DNA of 39,333 nt from the NCBI RefSeq assembly GCF_001905725.1, contig NZ_LIWB01000031.1:1-39333 (forward strand), in the 5' to 3' direction. Both the position numbers and the translations under genes were made by a program. Of this stretch, positions 21,906 to 31,800 are shown in pieces. The first letter of the stretch is position 1. Each line of letters starts with the position of its first letter. This DNA comes from Streptomyces sp. CB02400. GTDB lineage: Bacteria > Actinomycetota > Actinomycetes > Streptomycetales > Streptomycetaceae. The notes below the pieces were generated by a model. It saw only the letters and a list, made by a program, of their open reading frames with translations, was not told where the DNA came from and ran no database searches.

Positions 21906-23114
21906 ATGGCTGGACGAGCGCTGACGCACGCGAACACCTCGATACCGGTCTTCACCGAGCAGATCTTCGAGTGCCTGCCGCGTGCCGATCAGCGCCGGTG
22001 GGCCCACGCCTATGTGCAGGGGCTGCTCACCACCCCGGGCAAGAAGTCGGTCCGGCGTCTCGCCGCGACGGTCTCGGCCTCGCCGGCCACCTCCCAGTCG
22101 CTCCACCAGTTCGTCAACGCGAGTCCCTGGGACTGGAATCCGGTCCGCACGGAGCTGGCCAGATGGGTGGAGCGGCAGGCGCCCCCCATGGCCTGGGTGG
22201 TCGACCAGGCCGTACTGCGCAAACGGGGGGAGCACTCCTGCGGGGTGCACCGCCGGTTCCTGCCCTCCACCGGACGGTCGGTCACCTGCCAGGTCGGCGT
22301 CGGCGCCTTCCTCGCCTCGGCGGGGTCGGCCGCGCCGGTCGACTGGCGTCTGCTGCTGCCGGGTTCCTGGGCCAAGGACCCCGAACGCCGCCGGCGTGCC
22401 CGCATCCCGTCCGACGCCGGACTGCGCACGGCGGAACAGCACGCCCTCGACCTGATCGACTCCCTCGCCACCAGCGCCGGGAGCGCACCCCTGCCGGTCG
22501 TCTGCAGCCTGGACCCGGCCGCCGGTTTCGGCGTCAGGACCCTGCTGCACGGACTCGCCGTGCGCGGGCGGGACTTCGTCGTCCCGGTACCCGGCAACCT
22601 GCACGTGATGGTCGGCCGGCACCTGCGGACGCAGCGTCCCCGCAGCGGTGACGGTTACGGCCTGGTCCTCACGGCGGGCAGCCTCCTGGGTGCGGGCGGC
22701 GGCATGCCGGACCGCGTCGAGACGGTGGCCCGCCGGGACGGCACCGGCCGCCCCGTGACGGTCGTCTCCAGCTTCGTCCACCTGCCCGGTCAGGGCACGT
22801 CGGGTGCCCACGCCCACCGCACCTACCGGTTGCTGGCCGTCCGGTCCGACAGTGAACGCCGCCCGCTCCAGTTCTGGCTGACCAGCCTCATCCACGCCCG
22901 TACGGAATCCGTGCTCGCGCTCGCCCAGTTGCTGCCGCGGGTGGGGGAGGCCGTGCGCGAGATGAAGGACGGCTTCGGACTGCTCGACTTCGAGGGCCGG
23001 TCGTATCCGGGCTGGCACCACCACATGACCCTCGTCTCGGCGGCCTACGCCTACGACCGGTTCACCCGGCAGGCCCCCGCGGTGCCCGAACGCCACCTCC
23101 TGGCGGCGGTGTGA
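21906..23114 (+). CDS. IS701-type DDE transposase-like protein, possibly domesticated
   Basis: A 402-residue protein starting at ATG 21906 with GGAGGG upstream. It matches the IS701/DDE_5 layout: WVVDQAVLRKRGEHSCGVHR (D100), TCQVGVGAF, W147-L-L-L-PGSW, PVVCSLDPAAGFGVR (D203), DFEGRSYPGWHHH (E363). The three acidic residues of the catalytic triad are present, though the neighbouring residues diverge from mobile copies (second D of the usual DD is Q101). I saw no inverted repeats or target duplication around it. It is a single gene with a regulator-style promoter among regulators, so it may be a co-opted protein rather than an active element. Confidence 0.8.
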   Translation: MAGRALTHANTSIPVFTEQIFECLPRADQRRWAHAYVQGLLTTPGKKSVRRLAATVSASPATSQSLHQFVNASPWDWNPVRTELARWVERQAPPMAWVVDQAVLRKRGEHSCGVHRRFLPSTGRSVTCQVGVGAFLASAGSAAPVDWRLLLPGSWAKDPERRRRARIPSDAGLRTAEQHALDLIDSLATSAGSAPLPVVCSLDPAAGFGVRTLLHGLAVRGRDFVVPVPGNLHVMVGRHLRTQRPRSGDGYGLVLTAGSLLGAGGGMPDRVETVARRDGTGRPVTVVSSFVHLPGQGTSGAHAHRTYRLLAVRSDSERRPLQFWLTSLIHARTESVLALAQLLPRVGEAVREMKDGFGLLDFEGRSYPGWHHHMTLVSAAYAYDRFTRQAPAVPERHLLAAV

Positions 23115-23201
23115 ACACCGCCGCCCCCTCCCGCGGTGACGGAACGCCGCCGCGGACCACCCCCGGAACCGCCGAAAGGCCCTCCCTACCGGTGTGATCA
23201 G

Positions 23202-23645
23202 ATGCTGAGACATACGTATGAGGGGCAGGACTGCAACCTCGCCCGGACGCTCGAGGTGATCGGGGAGCGCTGGACGCTCCTGATCGTCCGTACGGCGCTG
23301 CTCGGCAGCAGCCGCTTCGAAGGTTTCCTGGAGAACCTCGACATCGCCAGGAACGTCCTGACCAACCGTCTGACCCGGCTGGTCGAGCACGGGGTCATGG
23401 AGCGCGTCCCCTACCAGGACAAGCCCGTCCGGTACGAGTACCGGCTCACCCCCGCGGGCAAGGACCTCACCTGTGCCGTCCTCGCCCTGATGCAGTGGGG
23501 CGACCGCAATCTGCCGCACGAGCTGGGACCGCCCCGCCGCGCGGACCACGTCGGCTGCGAGAGCCCCGTCCGCGTGGAGCTGCGCTGCGCGCAGTGCGGC
23601 CGTGCCGTGCACGACGAAGAGGTCCAGGTGCGCCGCATCCGCTGA
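23202..23645 (+). CDS. HxlR-family transcriptional regulator of the cluster
   Basis: A 147-residue protein if it starts at ATG 23202 (MLRHTYEGQDCNLART), which matches the usual HxlR N-terminus; the frame is open from GTG 23136. It shows EVIGERWTLLIVRTALLGSS, FEGFLENLDIARNVLTNRL and the wing YEYRLTPAGKDL. The C-terminus has CAQCGRAV, a CxxC, and an earlier GCES. HxlR proteins often sense electrophiles or oxidants by a conserved Cys; CNLA here fits that position (the Cys in GQDC). It sits between the IS701-like gene and the enediyne operon and may control that operon. A CATACGTATG palindrome lies at 23211. Confidence 0.88.
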   Translation: MLRHTYEGQDCNLARTLEVIGERWTLLIVRTALLGSSRFEGFLENLDIARNVLTNRLTRLVEHGVMERVPYQDKPVRYEYRLTPAGKDLTCAVLALMQWGDRNLPHELGPPRRADHVGCESPVRVELRCAQCGRAVHDEEVQVRRIR

Positions 23646-23748
23646 ACGCCGCGCTGGGCACGGCCGAAGATGCCCGGCGCGGGCCGCACCGCCCACGATG
23701 GCTCCCCCGGCCGCCGGAACGGGGCGGCTCGTCGGAGGAGGCACGCAC

Positions 23749-24738
23749 ATGCCCGTACTGGGAGCCCTGCGCAGACTGGTCATGGCCCCGTCGCTGGAGG
23801 AGGTGAGCTTCTCCGGCCGGGGGTTCGCGGTGCGGGACGACGAGCGGGCCCGGAGGCTGGAGGCCGTTCCGCAGGCCGTCGTCACCGGCTTCGAATGGGG
23901 GATCGAGGACCGCGACCTCGCGACCACCGAACGCCGCCTGAACCTGGTCGACCCCGAGCAGCGGGGCTTCGCCTACGAGGGCGCCACGATGGCGTGCGCC
24001 GTCCGCGACGCGATGGGCCGGTCCGGCCACCGCACCCGCGACCTGCTCACCGGCGGCGGCAGGCCGCACATCTTCCTGAACTACATCGGCATCGGCTTCG
24101 CCATGGCCAAGCTGCCGCGCCCCCTGTGGAAGAAGCTCGTCCCCGATCTGTCCGGGCCCGCGTACTACCCGCAGATGAGCTGGCTGTGCGTCGACGGCTA
24201 CGGCTTCGACCGCGCCTACTTCGACACCGACACCTGGGTGACCCGCCAACGGCTGGACGACCCGTACGCCTGGGACGGCGACCCCTCCTACTGGCGCCGC
24301 GCCTTCGACCAGGGCGTCGGCCGCGCCCTGTGGTTCATCCACGGCGGGCACGCCGGGCACGTCGTCGCGGCCGTCCGGGCGTTCGCCGGGGACCGGCAGG
24401 CGGACCTGTGGAGCGGCGTCGGTCTCGCCGCGACCTTCGCCGGCGGGAGCACTCCGGCAGAACTGGCCCTGCTGCGCGAGGAGGCGCGCTCCGACCTCGG
24501 GCACCTGGCGCAGGGATCGGTGTTCGCCGCCAAGGCCCGCCATCACGCGGGGTTCGTGCCCGCGCACACCGAGGCCGCCGTCGAGGCGTTCACCGGACTG
24601 TCCGCCGAGGCCGCCGCCCTGCTCGCCGACGACTGCGCCCCGGCCGCCGTCCGCAGCGCCACCGCACCCGCCTACGAGGGCTGGCGCACGGGGGTGCGTG
24701 AACGGCTCACCACCCTTTCCTCCGTTGAGCACATATGA
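23749..24738 (+). CDS. DUF1702 enediyne biosynthesis protein (first paralogue)
   Basis: A 329-residue protein starting at ATG 23749, with GGAGGAG 8 bases upstream. It belongs to DUF1702, found almost only in enediyne clusters (UnbL type). Shared blocks include RGFAYEGATMACAVRDAMG, IGIGFAMAKLPRPLW, DGYGFDRAYFDTDTWV and AFDQGVGRALWFI. No catalytic motif is known and there is no membrane segment. It is the first gene of the enediyne operon. With its 329-residue neighbour at 24820 it forms a tandem pair, corresponding to what I recall as the E2/E3 positions of other clusters. Its biochemical role is unknown. Confidence 0.88.
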   Translation: MPVLGALRRLVMAPSLEEVSFSGRGFAVRDDERARRLEAVPQAVVTGFEWGIEDRDLATTERRLNLVDPEQRGFAYEGATMACAVRDAMGRSGHRTRDLLTGGGRPHIFLNYIGIGFAMAKLPRPLWKKLVPDLSGPAYYPQMSWLCVDGYGFDRAYFDTDTWVTRQRLDDPYAWDGDPSYWRRAFDQGVGRALWFIHGGHAGHVVAAVRAFAGDRQADLWSGVGLAATFAGGSTPAELALLREEARSDLGHLAQGSVFAAKARHHAGFVPAHTEAAVEAFTGLSAEAAALLADDCAPAAVRSATAPAYEGWRTGVRERLTTLSSVEHI

Positions 24739-24819
24739 AGTAGACGTGCGGTCCCGCCCCCTGGCTCAATTTGATTTGCTGGCGAAATTCCAGGGAGCTG
24801 AGAGGGGCGGGTCATCACC

Positions 24820-25809
24820 GTGGCCACTGGGTTTGGAGCTATTCGACGCAAGCTGTTCACACCTCCTGTTTCGGAAACGACCATGGAGGTGCGTGGATTT
24901 CACGTGAAGAACGAGGAAGCCAAGGCACGGCTGGAGAGAATAGGCGAGACATTCCTCCAGGGCTACGCCTGCGCGATGGAGGCGTCCTCGGCCGACGAGA
25001 CCGAGGCGATGCTGGAGGCCGTCCCCCGGGACGTGCGGGGCTTCGCGTACGAGGGCGCCGGCATGGGCGCCGTGGTCCACGACGCGCTCCCGGGCCACAG
25101 CGGCCGCCTGGCCGGTCTGCTGGCCGGCCAGGGGCGGCACCACGACTACATGATCCACGTCGGCATCGGCTGGGCGATGGCGCGGCTGCCCAAGCCGCTG
25201 TGGCCCGACATCAGCGCCACCGACCCCCTGCTGCGCTGGCTCGCCCTGGACGGATACGGCTTCCACCAGGCGTACTTCAAGACGGACTCCTACGTCCGCA
25301 CGCCCGAGGTCCAGCACCCCTTCCGCTGGCGCGGCGGGCACAACCACTACACGCCGAACGCCATCGACCAGGGCATCGGCCGCGCCCTGTGGTTCGTCGG
25401 GGGCACCGACCCCGAGGTCGTCACCGGCCTGATCCGCGCCTACCCCGAGCACCGCCACGGCGACCTGTACGCGGGCGCCGGGCTCGCCTGCACCTACGCG
25501 GGCGGGGCGGACGAGGCCGAGCTGCGGAGCTTCGCCGAGGGGGCCGGCGAGCACCGCTGGGCGCTCGCGCAGGGCTCCGCGTTCGCCGTCGAGGCGCGCA
25601 TCAAGGCGGACACCGTCATCGAGCACACCCACCTCGCGGCCCGCGTCGTGTGCGGTACGACGGCCGAGCGGGCCGCGCTCGTGTGCCGGGCGCTCAGACC
25701 GCGTACGGCGGATCCGCGGGCCGCCTCCCCGGCCTACGAGACATGGCGGCGTGACGTCTCCGCCGAACTTTCCTCTCTTTCGCTGCTCCGGAAAGGTGCC
25801 GACCTGTGA
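24820..25809 (+). CDS. unbL: DUF1702 enediyne biosynthesis protein (second paralogue, UnbL)
   Basis: A 329-residue protein, exactly the length of its neighbour, with the same blocks: VRGFAYEGAGMGAVVHDALP, VGIGWAMARLPKPLW, DGYGFHQAYFKTDSYV, AIDQGIGRALWFV. It starts at GTG 24820, about 12 bases after AGGGG. The 81-bp gap before it is AT-richer than the operon and could contain an internal promoter or leader. Its TGA overlaps the GTG of unbV (GTGA at 25806), so the two are coupled. UnbL is one of the five conserved genes of the enediyne cassette, of unproven biochemical role. Which of the two is the UnbL orthologue needs a tree. Confidence 0.85.
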   Translation: MATGFGAIRRKLFTPPVSETTMEVRGFHVKNEEAKARLERIGETFLQGYACAMEASSADETEAMLEAVPRDVRGFAYEGAGMGAVVHDALPGHSGRLAGLLAGQGRHHDYMIHVGIGWAMARLPKPLWPDISATDPLLRWLALDGYGFHQAYFKTDSYVRTPEVQHPFRWRGGHNHYTPNAIDQGIGRALWFVGGTDPEVVTGLIRAYPEHRHGDLYAGAGLACTYAGGADEAELRSFAEGAGEHRWALAQGSAFAVEARIKADTVIEHTHLAARVVCGTTAERAALVCRALRPRTADPRAASPAYETWRRDVSAELSSLSLLRKGADL

Positions 25810-27716
25810 CGGTCACAAAGAACTGGATGCGCAGAAATTCACCGGGAATTGTCGCCCTCGCCCTGATGGTGGGAACTTTCTACGCGGTGCGGCTTCCCGA
25901 GTCGTCGGCCTCCGAGGTCGACGCACTCGCGAAGAACTTCGCATTCGAGCCGATGTCCATATCCATGCCTGCCGGATTCGAGAAGCAGGAGGTCCGCAAG
26001 GTCAACAAGGCCTTCGAGCACATCGACGCGTGGATCTCCTCGGTCGGCGCGGGCATCGCCCTCAACGACCTCGACCGCGACGGGCTGCCGAACGACCTGT
26101 GCGTCAGCGACCCGCGCATCGACCAGGCGGTGGTCACCCCCGCGCCGACGCGGGGGGACGCCTACGCGGCCTTCGCGCTCGACCCGGCGCCGCTCGGCGT
26201 CAGCACGACCATGGCGCCGATGGGCTGTGTGCCCGGCGACTACAACGAGGACGGCGCGATGGACCTCCTCGTCTACTACTGGGGACGCACCCCCGTCATC
26301 TTCGAGAACAAGGGCGCCAAGGGCGCGCCGCTGACGGCGGACTCCTTCCGGCCCACCGAGCTGCTGCCCGGCAAGCCCGGCGCGAAGTACACCGGGCCGC
26401 TGTGGAACTCCAACACCGCCGCCGTCGCCGACTTCGACGGTGACGGCCACGACGACATCTACATCGGCAACTACTTCCCCGACAGCCCCGTCCTGGACCC
26501 CTCCAAGGACGGCGGCGTCACCATGAACGACTCCCTCTCGCAGGCCCGCAACGGCGGCGGCGGCCACTTCTTCCGCTGGACGCCGGACGGGTACGAGAAG
26601 ACCGACGACGCCATCCCGCAGGGCCTGGACAAGGGCTGGTCGCTCGGCGCCTCGGCCGCCGACCTCGACGGCGACCGGCTGCCGGAGGTGTACCTCGCCC
26701 ACGACTTCGGCACCTCGGCCCTGCTGCACAACGTCTCCCGCCCCGGTGAGATCGAGTTCCGCGAGGTCAAGGCCGAGCACTCCGGCACCGTCCCCAAGTC
26801 CAAGGAGCTGGGCCGCAGTTCGTTCAAGGGCATGGGTGTCGACTTCGGCGACCTGAACCACGACGGCCTGTACGACATGTTCGTCAGCAACATCACGACG
26901 TCGTTCGGCATCCAGGAGTCCAACTTCGCCTTCGTCAACCGGGCCGACAGCAAGGCCGAGCTGCGGGGCAGCTTCCTGGAGGGCGACGCCCCCTACGAGG
27001 ACGAGTCCGCCCCCCTCGGGCTCGCCTGGTCCGGCTGGGGCTGGGACGTGAAGATGGGCGACTTCGACAACGACGGCAACCTGGAGATCACCCAGGCCCT
27101 CGGCTTCGTCAAGGGCAAGCACAACCGCTGGCCGCAGCTCCAGGAACTGGCCACCGCCAACGACGCCCTGGTCGCCAACCCGCAGTGGTGGCCCAACGTC
27201 CAGGTCGGCGACGACCTGGCCGGCAGCCAGCGGATGCGGTTCTTCGCCAAGGACCAGGAGAGCGGCCGGTACGCCAACCTGTCCCAGGAGCTCGGCATCG
27301 GCGAGCCCGTCCCGACCCGCGGCATCGCCACCGCCGACGTGGACGGCGACGGCCGCCTCGACATGGCCGTCGCCCGCCAGTGGGACGAGCCGGCCTTCTT
27401 CCGCAACGTCAGCGAGAACGCCGGTTCCTCCCTGGAACTGGAGCTGACCCACCCCGACGGCGCGCCCGTGGTCGGCGCCGAGGTCTGTGTCGAACTGCCC
27501 GACGGCACCATGCGCGTCGCCCGTCTCGACGGCGGGGGCGGCCACTCCGGCAAGCGCAGCACCGACGTGCACATCGGCCTGGGCAAGGGCGTCCAGGGGC
27601 CGCTGCCCACCGTGCTGACCTGGCGTGACCGCAACGGTGACGTCCACGAGCAGAAGCTGCGGATGGAGCCCGGCCGGCACGGCTTCGAGCTCGGCACCCA
27701 GGCCAAGGAGAAGTGA
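25806..27716 (+). CDS. unbV: UnbV: FG-GAP/ASPIC protein of the enediyne cassette
   Basis: A 636-residue protein. A hydrophobic segment at residues 14-27 (IVALALMVGTFYAV) is a signal peptide or anchor, implying export. FG-GAP-type calcium-binding repeats follow: GDYNEDGAMD at 144, ADFDGDGHDD near 208, ADLDGDRLPE near 284, GDLNHDGLYD near 349, GDFDNDGNLE near 418 and ADVDGDGRLD near 511, a beta-propeller. The C-terminus (540-635) is the ASPIC/UnbV domain. Length and order match UnbV of known clusters. Its function in warhead formation is unknown, but it is an invariant companion of PKSE. It overlaps unbL by 4 nt; the unbU start follows the TGA by 2 nt. Confidence 0.94.
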   Translation: MTVTKNWMRRNSPGIVALALMVGTFYAVRLPESSASEVDALAKNFAFEPMSISMPAGFEKQEVRKVNKAFEHIDAWISSVGAGIALNDLDRDGLPNDLCVSDPRIDQAVVTPAPTRGDAYAAFALDPAPLGVSTTMAPMGCVPGDYNEDGAMDLLVYYWGRTPVIFENKGAKGAPLTADSFRPTELLPGKPGAKYTGPLWNSNTAAVADFDGDGHDDIYIGNYFPDSPVLDPSKDGGVTMNDSLSQARNGGGGHFFRWTPDGYEKTDDAIPQGLDKGWSLGASAADLDGDRLPEVYLAHDFGTSALLHNVSRPGEIEFREVKAEHSGTVPKSKELGRSSFKGMGVDFGDLNHDGLYDMFVSNITTSFGIQESNFAFVNRADSKAELRGSFLEGDAPYEDESAPLGLAWSGWGWDVKMGDFDNDGNLEITQALGFVKGKHNRWPQLQELATANDALVANPQWWPNVQVGDDLAGSQRMRFFAKDQESGRYANLSQELGIGEPVPTRGIATADVDGDGRLDMAVARQWDEPAFFRNVSENAGSSLELELTHPDGAPVVGAEVCVELPDGTMRVARLDGGGGHSGKRSTDVHIGLGKGVQGPLPTVLTWRDRNGDVHEQKLRMEPGRHGFELGTQAKEK

Positions 27717-27718
27717 TC

Positions 27719-28810
27719 ATGTCCCCGTCCCAGACCGCCAACCCGCGCCACAGCACGAAGGTCGTCACGGCGCTGCGGAGATTCGCCATCTCGATCTCCG
27801 TGCTCAACGTCTTCGGTTACACCGTGCTCGGTTTCGAGCAGCCCTGGACCTGGCCCTTCATCGCCCTGGCCGTCGCCTACGCGCTGGAGATCGCCCTGGA
27901 GGCGATCGGCGCCCGGGCCGAGGGCCGCGCCCCCCGCTTCAAGGGCAACGGCTTCAAGGGCCTGGCGGAGTTCCTGCTCCCGGCCCACATCACCGCGCTC
28001 GCGGTGAACATGCTCTCCTACGTCAACGACGTCATCTGGGTCATGCTCTTCGGCGTCATCGTCGCCGTTGGCACCAAGTGGGTGCTCAGGGCCCCGCTCA
28101 AGGGCCGCATGCGGCATGTCATGAACCCGTCGAACTTCGGGATCGCCGTCATCCTGCTGCTGTTCCCGTGGGCCTCCATCGCACCGCCGTACCAGTTCAC
28201 CGAGTACCTCGACGGCGGCTTCGACTGGCTCGTCCCGGCGATCATCATCACCCTCGGCACGATGCTCAACGCCAAGCTCACCGAGCGCATGTGGCTCATC
28301 CTCGCCTGGGTCGGCGGCTTCGCCCTCCAGGCCGTCGTACGCGGCCTGATGTTCGGCACCTCCATCCCGGCGGCCCTGGCGATGATGACCGGCGTCGCGT
28401 TCGTGCTCTTCACCAACTACATGATCACGGACCCCGGCACGACCCCCTCCTCCAAGTGGGGCCAGATCGCCTTCGGCGGCGGAGTCGCCGCCATGTACGG
28501 CGTCCTGACCGCCATGAGCGTGGCCTACGGCCTCTTCTTCGCCACCGCGCTCGTCTGCGCCATCCGGGGCGCCTTCCTGTGGACCGCGGACATCGTGGCC
28601 AAGCGGCGCGCCGAGGAGGCCCTGGCGCTGGCCGCCGTCGAACAGACCGTCGAACAGAACGTGGAGAAGACCGTGGACCGGGACGGCGCGACCGGACGGA
28701 CCACGGACCCGAACACCGAGCCCGCCCCGGCGTGCGACTGCCCGGCGGACGCCTGCGCCTGCCCGCCCGCGGCCTCGGAGCCGACTCGTAAGGTGCCGGT
28801 GACCGCATGA
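27719..28810 (+). CDS. unbU: UnbU: membrane protein of the enediyne cassette
   Basis: A 363-residue integral membrane protein with AAGGAG 8 bases before ATG 27719. Hydrophobic segments include VLNVFGYTVLGF, WPFIALAVAYALEIAL, LPAHITALAVNMLSYV, VIWVMLFGVIVAVGT, FGIAVILLLFPWASI and GFALQAVV, followed by TGVAFVLFTNYMITD. The fold resembles RnfD/NqrB-like proteins, which bind flavin in redox complexes. The conserved PSNFGIAVILLLFPW stretch is typical of UnbU. The C-terminus holds an unusual Cys-rich tail, CDCPADACACPPAA. Its TGA overlaps the ATG of pksE (ATGA at 28807). The function is unproven; electron or ion transport is possible. Confidence 0.92.
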   Translation: MSPSQTANPRHSTKVVTALRRFAISISVLNVFGYTVLGFEQPWTWPFIALAVAYALEIALEAIGARAEGRAPRFKGNGFKGLAEFLLPAHITALAVNMLSYVNDVIWVMLFGVIVAVGTKWVLRAPLKGRMRHVMNPSNFGIAVILLLFPWASIAPPYQFTEYLDGGFDWLVPAIIITLGTMLNAKLTERMWLILAWVGGFALQAVVRGLMFGTSIPAALAMMTGVAFVLFTNYMITDPGTTPSSKWGQIAFGGGVAAMYGVLTAMSVAYGLFFATALVCAIRGAFLWTADIVAKRRAEEALALAAVEQTVEQNVEKTVDRDGATGRTTDPNTEPAPACDCPADACACPPAASEPTRKVPVTA

Positions 28811-31800
28811 GCAGAATCGCCATCGTCGGCATAGCGTGCCGCTACCCCGACGCCGACTCCCCCCAGGAACTGTGGGACAACGCCGTCGCCGGACGGCGTG
28901 CCTTCCGCCGGCTGCCCGACGTCCGGATGAACCTGGACGACTACTGGGACGCCGACCCGTCCACCCCCGACACCTTCTACGCGCGCAACGCCGCCGTCAT
29001 CGAGGGCTACGCGTTCGACCGGGTCGCCCACCGCATCGCGGGCAGCACCTTCCGCTCGACGGACATGACGCACTGGCTCGCCCTCGACACCGCCGGACGG
29101 GCCCTGGCCGACGCCGGATTCCCCGGCGGCGAGGGACTGCCGCGCGAACGCACCGGAGTGGTGGTGGGCAACACGCTCACCGGCGAGTTCTCCCGCGCGA
29201 ACGTCATGCGGCTGCGCTGGCCCTACGTACGGCGCGTGATGGCCTCCGCCCTCGCCGGGCAGGACGGCTGGGACGACGCCCGCATCGCGGACTTCCTCGC
29301 CGAGGTCGAGACCTCGTACAAGGAGCCGTTCCCGGCCATCGACGAGGACTCGCTCGCCGGAGGGCTCGCCAACACCATCGCGGGCCGCATCTGCAACCAC
29401 TTCGACCTGGGCGGCGGCGGATACACCGTCGACGGGGCGTGCTCCTCCTCCCTGCTGTCGGTCACCACGGCCGGCACCGCCCTCCTCTCCGGCGACATCG
29501 ACGTCGGTGTCGCCGGCGGCGTGGACCTGTCGATCGACCCGTTCGAGATCATCGGCTTCGCCAAGACGGGCGCCCTCGCCAAGGGCGAGATGAGGCTCTA
29601 CGACCGCGGTTCCAACGGCTTCTGGCCGGGGGAGGGCTGCGGGATCGTCGTCATGATGCGCGAGGAGGACGCCCTCGCGGCAGGCCACCGCATCTACGCC
29701 ACCATCGCGGGCTGGGGCGTCTCCTCGGACGGACAGGGCGGGATCACCCGCCCCGAGGTCAGCGGCTACCGGCTGGCCCTGCGACGCGCCTACGAACGGG
29801 CCGGCTTCGGCATCGAGACGGTCTGCCTCTTCGAGGGCCACGGCACCGGGACCCCCGTCGGCGACACCACCGAGCTCACCGCGCTCACCGAGGAACGCGC
29901 CGCGGCCGGACCGGACGTCCCCGTCGCCGCCATCACCTCGGTCAAGGGCATGATCGGCCACACCAAGGCCGCCGCCGGCGTGGCGGGCCTGATCAAGGCC
30001 GCCCTGGCCCTCGACAACCACACCGTCCCGCCGTCGATCGGCACCGTCGACCCGCACGACGTACTCACCGGCGACCAGGCCAACCTCAAGGCGCTGCGCC
30101 GGGCGGAACCCTGGCCCGAGGGGGTGCCGCGCCGGGCCGGCATCACCGCCATGGGCTTCGGCGGCATCAACACGCACGTGGTCCTCGACGAACCCGCCGT
30201 CCGGCGCCGGCCGCCGGCGCGCCGCCGGCCCGTCGAGCCGGCGTACGCCCCGCAGGACTGCGAACTGCTCGTCCTCGACGCCGAGTCGCCCCGGCACCTG
30301 CGCACCCGGATCACCGAGGTCGCCGACTTCGTCGCCGGTGTGTCCTACGGGCAGGTCGCCGACCTGGCCGCCACCCTCCAGCGCGAACTGCGCGGCAGGC
30401 CGCACCGCGCGGCCGTCGTCGTCTCCTCCCCGGAGGACGCCGAGCGGCGCCTGCGCCACCTGGCCGGCCTGCTGGAGAACGGCGAGAGCACCCACACCAC
30501 CACCGACGCACGCGGCTTCCTGGGCAAGGTCACCGGACCCGCCCGGATCGGGTTCCTCTTCCCGGGGCAGGGCTCCGGCAAGGGCACCGGCGGAGGCGCG
30601 CTGCGCCGCCGTTTCGCGCAGGCCGCCGACGTCTTCGAGCAGGCCGGTCTGCCGAGCACCGGCGACATGGTCGCCACCGACGTGGCCCAGCCGCGCATCG
30701 CCACCGGCTCCGCCGCCGGCCTGCGCGTCCTCGACACGCTGCGCCTGGAGGCCGCCGTCGCCGTCGGGCACAGCCTCGGCGAGCTCTCGGCCCTGCACTG
30801 GGCGGGAGCCTTCGACGAGCGGACGCTGCTGGAGGCGGCGCGGGTGCGCGGCGGGGCCATGGCCCGGCACAGCGCCTCGGGCACCATGGCCTCCCTGCAG
30901 GCGTCCCCCGAGCGGGCGGAGGAGCTGATCACCGGCCTCGACGTGGTCGTCGCCGGATACAACGGCCCCGAACAGACCGTGGTCGCCGGCACCGTCGAGG
31001 CGGTCCGGGACGTCGAGCGCCGGGCCGATGAGGCCGGCGTGGACTGCACCCGGCTCGCCGTCTCCCACGCCTTCCACTCGCCCCTGGTCGCCCCGACGGC
31101 CGAGTCGTTCGGCACCTGGCTGGCCGAGGCGAGCCTCGGGCAGGTCCACGGCAGGGTCGTCTCCACCGTCACCGGCGGCGAACTGGACCGGGACACCGAC
31201 ATCCCCACGCTGCTGAGCCGCCAGATCACCGCTCCCGTCCGCTTCACCCAGGCGGTGCGCGAAGCGGCCCGGCACGCCGACCTGTTCGTCGAGGTCGGAC
31301 CGGGCCGGGTGCTCAGCGGCATCGCGCGGGCGGCCACGGACGTCCCGGCCGTCGCGCTGGACACCGACGACGAGTCGCTGCGCGGCCTCCTGGGCGTCGC
31401 GGGCGCCGCGTTCGTCGCGGGCGCGCCCGTCGCGCTCGAGGCCCTCTTCCGGGACCGGCTGATCCGGCCGCTGAAGGTGGGCCAGGAGTTCTCCTTCCTC
31501 GCCAGCCCGTGCGAGCAGGCGCCCCACGACGGCCCGCCCGCCGTCCGCGCGCCGCGCCCGGCGGCCGCGCGGGTCCCGGCCGGCGCGACCGCGACCGCGG
31601 CACCGGCACCGGCACGCACGTCCGCCGCCCAGGCACCTCCGGCCGCCGTGCCCGCGGCCTCCACGGGCGGGGCGTCCCCCGCCGTCGAGGAGACGGCCAC
31701 GGAGCGGGAGACGGCCACGGAGCGGGAACCGGCGCTTGACGTGCTGCGCGCCCTGGTCGCCGAACGCGCCGAACTCCCGGCCGAACTCGTCGACCCCGAC

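Noticed and set aside
21906..23114. Active IS701 insertion
   Set aside because: No inverted repeats or duplicated target seen around it, and it has its own promoter-like region with a regulator-style layout.
23136..23201. GTG 23136 as HxlR start
   Set aside because: No ribosome binding site and the added residues are Pro/Arg-rich; the family normally starts near ATG 23202. Not fully excluded.
24739..24819. Promoter between the two DUF1702 genes
   Set aside because: The gap is AT-richer and holds TTGATT, but no -10 with sensible spacing, so I list it only as an oddity.
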